A DNA stretch of 6,877 nt from Bdellovibrionales bacterium (lineage in GTDB: Bacteria; Bdellovibrionota; UBA1018; CAIMNF01): NCBI GenBank assembly GCA_947457605.1, contig CANGWP010000114.1:1-6877 (forward strand), written 5' to 3'. Positions 6,103-6,877 of this stretch are shown here, piece by piece. Position 1 is the first letter of the stretch. Each line of letters begins with the position of its first letter. Both the position numbers and the translations under genes were made by a program. Below the pieces are notes generated by a model. The model was not told where the DNA came from. It ran no database searches and saw only the letters and a list, made by a program, of their open reading frames with translations.

Positions 6103-6131
6103 GTTCTAGCTTGCCGCATCAAAAAGAGCAA
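6103..6131 (-). promoter_or_regulatory. Candidate promoter of the exported unknown gene
   Basis: On the minus strand TTGCTC (6131-6126) and TAGAAC (6108-6103) are separated by 17 bp. The -35 matches only 3 of 6 and the -10 4 of 6 consensus positions. The -35 overlaps the end of the nrdA terminator T tract and the -10 ends 7 nt before ATG, which implies a very short or absent leader. Readthrough from nrdA is the alternative. Confidence 0.25.
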
Positions 6132-6167
6132 AAAAAAAGCACCCCCGGGGATCCACCCCGGAGGTGC
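6130..6167 (-). terminator. Strong intrinsic terminator of nrdA
   Basis: On the minus strand, arms 6167-6156 and 6150-6139 pair over 12 bp with a single G-T wobble around a 5-nt loop (TGGAT), and nine T follow (6138-6130). It begins 11 nt after the nrdA stop codon. There is no T tract on the plus strand side, so it works for minus-strand transcripts. Confidence 0.92.
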
Positions 6168-6178
6168 CAAAACTCAAA

Positions 6179-6877
6179 TCAGCTGCCGCAGGAAATGCAG
6201 TTCTCGGGATTGTCCAAAGAACAAACAAGGTCAGCGGCAGTAGCCTCAGAGATCACACTTCCATCGGCCATTACACGTGTCTCAACCGCAGCGGCTGGCT
6301 TCGCATTCTGTGCCTGAGGCTGCTCCACTGTGAACTTGATGGCATCACTTGCGGCCTTGGTTCGCAAATAATACATCCCGGTCTTCAGCCCGAGCCTCCA
6401 AGCGGTGAAGTGAAGCGCGGTCAGTTTCGCGGCATTCGCACCTTCCATATGGATGTTCAGACTCTGGGATTGATCGATGAACGGCGAACGACTTGCGGCC
6501 ATCTCGACAATCCGCTTTTGCTTGATCTCCCAAACCGTCTTGTAGATCTCGCGGATGTTTTCGGGAATCTCGGCAACGTTCTGTACCGAACCGTTGCTCA
6601 GGATGATCTTGTCTTTGAGTGTCTTGTTCCAGAGACCAAGAGTGATCAGGTCCTGAACCAGATGCTTGTTGATCACGGTGAACTCACCTGACAGAACCCG
6701 GCGTGTGTAAAGATTGGAAGTGATCGGCTCAATGCACTCGTTGTTTCCGAGAATCTGCGAGGTGCTCGCGGTCGGCATAGGTGCCAGCAGCAGGCTGTTT
6801 CTCGCTCCGTGCTTTGCCACCTTTTCCTTCAATGTCTTCCAATCCCAAAGAGAGGTCGGGGTGAAATTCCAAAGATC
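6179..6877 (-). CDS. nrdA: Class I ribonucleoside-diphosphate reductase large (alpha) subunit, C-terminal part, cut by the right edge
   Basis: The last 232 residues of the catalytic subunit that reduces ribonucleoside diphosphates to deoxyribonucleotides in the cytoplasm, together with the radical-bearing beta subunit. The frame runs to the right edge (first visible residues DLWNFTP), so the start, the allosteric cone and the active-site Cys/Asn/Glu lie outside. Visible landmarks are PMPTAS and the following LGNNE, TRRVLSGEF, FIDQSQSLN, and GMYYLRT with the Tyr pair at fragment positions 169-170 that passes the radical to the active site. The end CSLDNPENCISCGS has the redox pair C227 and C230 that re-reduces the active site. 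This CxxCGS tail and the near line-by-line likeness to human RRM1 differ from the E. coli NrdA tail, where the Cys pair is spaced wider. About 40 residues of Ala-rich linker precede it. The terminator directly after it shows that nrdB is not co-transcribed downstream. Confidence 0.96.
   Translation of the reverse strand, partial: DLWNFTPTSLWDWKTLKEKVAKHGARNSLLLAPMPTASTSQILGNNECIEPITSNLYTRRVLSGEFTVINKHLVQDLITLGLWNKTLKDKIILSNGSVQNVAEIPENIREIYKTVWEIKQKRIVEMAASRSPFIDQSQSLNIHMEGANAAKLTALHFTAWRLGLKTGMYYLRTKAASDAIKFTVEQPQAQNAKPAAAVETRVMADGSVISEATAADLVCSLDNPENCISCGS

Noticed and set aside
6164..6691. 175-codon open frame on the plus strand inside nrdA
   Set aside because: It is antisense to a highly conserved coding sequence and begins in the nrdA terminator; no features of a protein family.

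Overview
This 6.9 kb window looks like ordinary chromosome from a Gram-negative bacterium of roughly 50% GC. The gene style suggests the Bdellovibrio-like predatory bacteria (Bdellovibrionota/Oligoflexia). The reasons are several exported orphan proteins, a Cys-rich lipoprotein with a Ser/Pro linker, an exported pentapeptide-repeat protein with a short closing motif after the repeats, and a eukaryote-like class I ribonucleotide reductase tail. This placement is inferred from style, not from a marker gene, and I hold it only moderately. I see no tRNA, rRNA, CRISPR array, insertion sequence, phage gene or integrase.

Layout from left to right. An unrecognised, mostly helical protein (plus strand, probably cut by the left edge) ends at 519. 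Its 3' end overlaps by 7 bp the end of a minus-strand gene for a Cys-rich lipoprotein with a thrombospondin-1-like motif. Upstream of that gene, on the same strand, is a secreted M28 zinc aminopeptidase very like Vibrio Aap, and the two may be co-transcribed. A 328 bp divergent intergenic region with small repeats separates the peptidase from an exported pentapeptide-repeat protein (plus). Next come a PlsC-like acyltransferase (minus) and a cation-diffusion-facilitator transporter (plus), which diverge from a shared 130 bp region. The transporter converges on an exported protein of unknown function (minus), and a tiny two-way hairpin terminator fills the gap. The right edge holds the C-terminal third or so of the ribonucleotide reductase large chain NrdA (minus), closed by a textbook intrinsic terminator only 34 bp before the start of the unknown exported gene.

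Functionally the genes do not form one pathway. Four of the eight products carry export signals (lipoprotein, peptidase, pentapeptide protein, unknown protein), two are membrane proteins or membrane-associated (acyltransferase, CDF), and one is core nucleotide metabolism (NrdA). The two best-led genes (lipoprotein and peptidase) have clear Shine-Dalgarno sequences. Several others do not, and two of those have promoter-like -10 elements so close to the ATG that leaderless transcripts are plausible. I found no convincing undescribed multi-gene system. The points most worth checking are the TSP1-like lipoprotein, the Glu replacing Asp in the acyltransferase HX4D motif, the orphan exported protein with its odd promoter placement, and the possible leaderless starts.
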